Assembly (NCBI GenBank): GCA_022781015.1
Contig: JALEUF010000130.1
Location: 1-24,890 of the forward strand
Direction: 5' to 3'
Source of the DNA: Caryophanales bacterium
GTDB lineage: Bacteria; Bacillota_I; Bacilli_A; RFN20; CAG-826
DNA length: 24,890 bases
Positions 23,112-24,890 of this stretch are shown in pieces; the first letter of the stretch is position 1; every line of letters starts with the position of its first letter. Below the pieces are notes generated by a model. The model saw nothing but the letters and a program-made list of their open reading frames with translations, made no database searches and was not told the origin of the DNA. Made by a program: the position numbers and the translations under genes.

Positions 23112-24640
23112 ATATAGTCTCTGGCGTTTATAGTGGAATTAGGTTGGTTCTTTATATATTTGAAAGTCAAATCGAATGGATATGTTTTCTTTATTTCTAA
23201 AGTTTCGACTCTTCCCTTGCCGAGCCCATAGAAATAGTTATATTGCTTGCTTTCATTTTGATGGAAATAGAGATAATCAATGACTGCAAATGTATATGTT
23301 TCGGTATTTTCTAGCTTAAAGTTTCTAGGATAATAACAATTGCGGTTAAAAGTCGATGCAATTTCAATTCCTTTGGCCCTTGCTATAACGATTTCATTCA
23401 TGAATGGAGTTGCTTTATAAATATTTGAGTAGGTTATTACTCCTTGCTGCAACGATGCCCTTTGACTATTTTCAATAGCAAATTGGACTCCTAGATCTTT
23501 ATATTCATTATAAATTGCGGCACAACCTAAAACTGCTACTTTATTTGAAGAGAGATAACTTCCAGCAAGAGTTCCTGCAACAGAAGTTGATTTATCTAGA
23601 AAAGCCTTGTCCTTAATATATTTATCTACAACGGCAGAGATAGCAGCATCTTCGCTCCAAGAAGATGAATAAGGAACCATTCTGTATGAATTATTTAAGC
23701 AAGCAGTAACCCCATCATTATAAGTTAATTCAAAATAAGAATAAGCAGTGCCGTTACTTTGAGACTGGACAACTGGCACCCCGTCTAAAAAGTATTCTTC
23801 TTGGGTATGGGTATGAGCTGTAAAGACTCCATCGAAGTAATTCTTTAGATTAGAAATATTAGCGACGGCGCTATAAGAATCATGGATGGCTAATACTACG
23901 ATTTCACATCCTTCTTTCTTTAATTTATTGGCTTCTAATCTAGCGTAGTTAGCGGAATTAGCAAAACCGATATCCTCGACATTTTTCGACATTATGGAAG
24001 TTGTTTGGCCAGTTCCAATCATTCCAACTATTCCGATTTTTACCCCATCTTTAGTCAAAGTAATCGAGCCTTTGATTCTATCGTCCCATTTTGTTTGGGT
24101 ATAGCCGTTATCCCATTTGACTATATTTCCTGCTAGGAACGGGAAATTGGCTTTTTCTAGATTTTTGAATATGCGTTCCTGACCATAATCGAATTCATGA
24201 TTGCCTAGCGCCATCGCATCGAATCCTGTTTCATTCATGGCTTCAACAACACTTTCCCCATAATAATAATTGGATTCTAGAGACCCTTGCCACATATCTC
24301 CAGCCGATAAAAGAATTGAATGTTCTGGGTCTTCTTCTTTTAATCTTTTTAATTCACCGAAATATTTCTTTATCCCGGCTTCATGGCCTTTATTGGATTC
24401 ACCTTCTAAGATGGCTCCATGAAAATCATTTACACAGTAGAATTTGAATTTCTTTTCGTTGCCGTCTAATTTGATGCTTTCACTAGAACTAGTTGAAGTC
24501 GAAGTAGATGTAGTAACAATAGAAGAAGTAGTAGTTTGTTCACTTGAACTTGTATTAGAAGACGATTGGCTAGGTGCGGAGCAAGCTACTAATAAAAGGG
24601 CTCCAAATGCGATAAATATTAAGGATTTTTTGTTTCTCAT
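23108..24640 (-). CDS. Lipoprotein 5'-nucleotidase / UshA-type metallophosphoesterase
   Basis: Predicted surface enzyme that removes phosphate from extracellular nucleotides. The N-terminus is a lipoprotein signal with lipobox LVAC (Cys20). A Ser/Thr-rich spacer (about 21-56) lifts the catalytic part from the membrane. The calcineurin-like domain has the metal motifs NDFHG, GDMWQG, GNHEFDYG and HTHT. The C-terminal 5'-nucleotidase domain follows (about 345-490). At 510 residues it is near the usual length. There is no LPxTG anchor. No SD is present; CATAAT ends 6 nt before the ATG with TG in the extended position. It ends in TGA overlapping the start of the 36-residue gene. Nucleotide, sugar-nucleotide and cyclic-nucleotide substrates cannot be told apart here. 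Confidence 0.9.
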   Translation of the reverse strand: MRNKKSLIFIAFGALLLVACSAPSQSSSNTSSSEQTTTSSIVTTSTSTSTSSSESIKLDGNEKKFKFYCVNDFHGAILEGESNKGHEAGIKKYFGELKRLKEEDPEHSILLSAGDMWQGSLESNYYYGESVVEAMNETGFDAMALGNHEFDYGQERIFKNLEKANFPFLAGNIVKWDNGYTQTKWDDRIKGSITLTKDGVKIGIVGMIGTGQTTSIMSKNVEDIGFANSANYARLEANKLKKEGCEIVVLAIHDSYSAVANISNLKNYFDGVFTAHTHTQEEYFLDGVPVVQSQSNGTAYSYFELTYNDGVTACLNNSYRMVPYSSSWSEDAAISAVVDKYIKDKAFLDKSTSVAGTLAGSYLSSNKVAVLGCAAIYNEYKDLGVQFAIENSQRASLQQGVITYSNIYKATPFMNEIVIARAKGIEIASTFNRNCYYPRNFKLENTETYTFAVIDYLYFHQNESKQYNYFYGLGKGRVETLEIKKTYPFDLTFKYIKNQPNSTINARDYI

Positions 24641-24783
24641 GGGCTTATTATGACATTTAAAATGTCTTTATAAAAACATAATTGGCTTTTTTAGTTTTTC
24701 TAAAGGAAAAAGTTGTGCAGTTTTAGCCTTTTTTAGAGCCACTTAAAATAATATAATTTTTAAATACATAGGGAAATTTAGAT
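24641..24783. promoter_or_regulatory. Divergent promoter region, 5'-nucleotidase / patatin gene
   Basis: On the plus strand TATAAT lies at 24752-24757, with an AGGGA SD about 10 nt before the ATG at 24784. On the minus strand CATAAT (plus 24647-24652) is close to the nucleotidase start. GACATTT-A-AAATGTC (24652-24666) is a perfect 7-1-7 palindrome overlapping that -10, a possible repressor site. Confidence 0.5.
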
Positions 24784-24890
24784 ATGGAGAAGGCATTAGT
24801 AATACAAGGGGGAGGCACTAGAGGCATATATGCTGCTGGTGTTTTGGACGCCTTTATGATCAGTAAGATTCGTTTTGATTATGTTGTTGG
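24784..24890 (+). CDS. Patatin-like phospholipase, N-terminal fragment (cut by window end)
   Basis: The 35 visible residues begin MEKALVIQGGGTRGIYAAGV. GGGTRG is the oxyanion-hole motif of the patatin family, and the following Y-A-A-G-V-L-D-A-F matches bacterial YjjU-type members. Such enzymes are Ser-Asp dyad acyl hydrolases of lipids. The catalytic GxSxG Ser and the Asp lie past the end of the window. TATAAT and an AGGGA SD support this start. Confidence 0.85.
   Translation, partial: MEKALVIQGGGTRGIYAAGVLDAFMISKIRFDYVV

Noticed and set aside
23105..23115. Programmed frameshift joining the 5'-nucleotidase to the small TM frame
   Set aside because: The TM frame is -1 at the junction, but there is no slippery heptamer before the stop; ATGA re-initiation explains it better.
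1..24890. tRNA, rRNA, CRISPR array, insertion sequence or prophage
   Set aside because: I looked through the gaps on both strands and saw no cloverleaf, spaced repeats, transposase or phage gene. A covariance search for tRNAs and small RNAs was not possible here.

Overview
The window is about 25 kb of AT-rich, gene-dense bacterial DNA from a low-GC Gram-positive lineage. SD sequences, an HrcA/CIRCE operator, a CsoR-type copper operon, a short MetG and a Bacillus-type PLP arginine decarboxylase domain fit an uncultured Bacilli/Erysipelotrichia/Tenericutes-like gut commensal; the exact taxon is inference. TGA is a stop here (standard code, not the mycoplasma code): tldD, the arginine decarboxylase/agmatine deiminase gene and the 5'-nucleotidase gene all end in TGA inside an ATGA overlap with the next start. 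I see no rRNA, tRNA, CRISPR array or insertion sequence.

Layout. 1-503 is non-coding or unassigned; its first ~130 bp are unusually GC-rich and 121-480 is almost free of C. 504-3817 (minus) holds rlmD-like, metG and rpmE. 3890-4441 (minus) is an unknown protein. 4508-7236 is a tldD-tldE operon with a clear terminator. 7523-11590 holds three lineage-specific genes: a four-TM protein with four DUF1508/YegP units, a PIN-domain protein with long Lys-rich linkers and a duplicated helical module, and a small four-TM protein. 11683-12669 is ybaK followed by hsp20, with two CIRCE-like operators around the hsp20 promoter. 12974-15771 is a copper operon, copA-copZ-csoR, behind a CsoR-like operator. 15768-16952 (minus) is an M24 peptidase divergent from a GH2 glycosidase (17009-18709), which overlaps a HAD phosphatase. 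19534-23000 encodes putrescine synthesis from arginine in two genes. 23001-24640 (minus) is a 5'-nucleotidase-type lipoprotein with a 36-residue one-TM protein coupled to it. 24784 to the end starts a patatin-like gene.

The main find is the 869-residue protein at 19534-22143, which joins a PLP arginine decarboxylase to an agmatine deiminase with both active sites intact. It is translationally coupled to N-carbamoylputrescine amidase, so two polypeptides would do all three steps from arginine to putrescine. Other points of interest are the small coupled membrane protein at 23001-23111, a set of genes without SD sequences whose -10 boxes lie 6-9 nt before the start codon (leaderless candidates), the symmetric divergent promoter at 16947-17014, paired CIRCE sites, and the architecture of the PIN protein.
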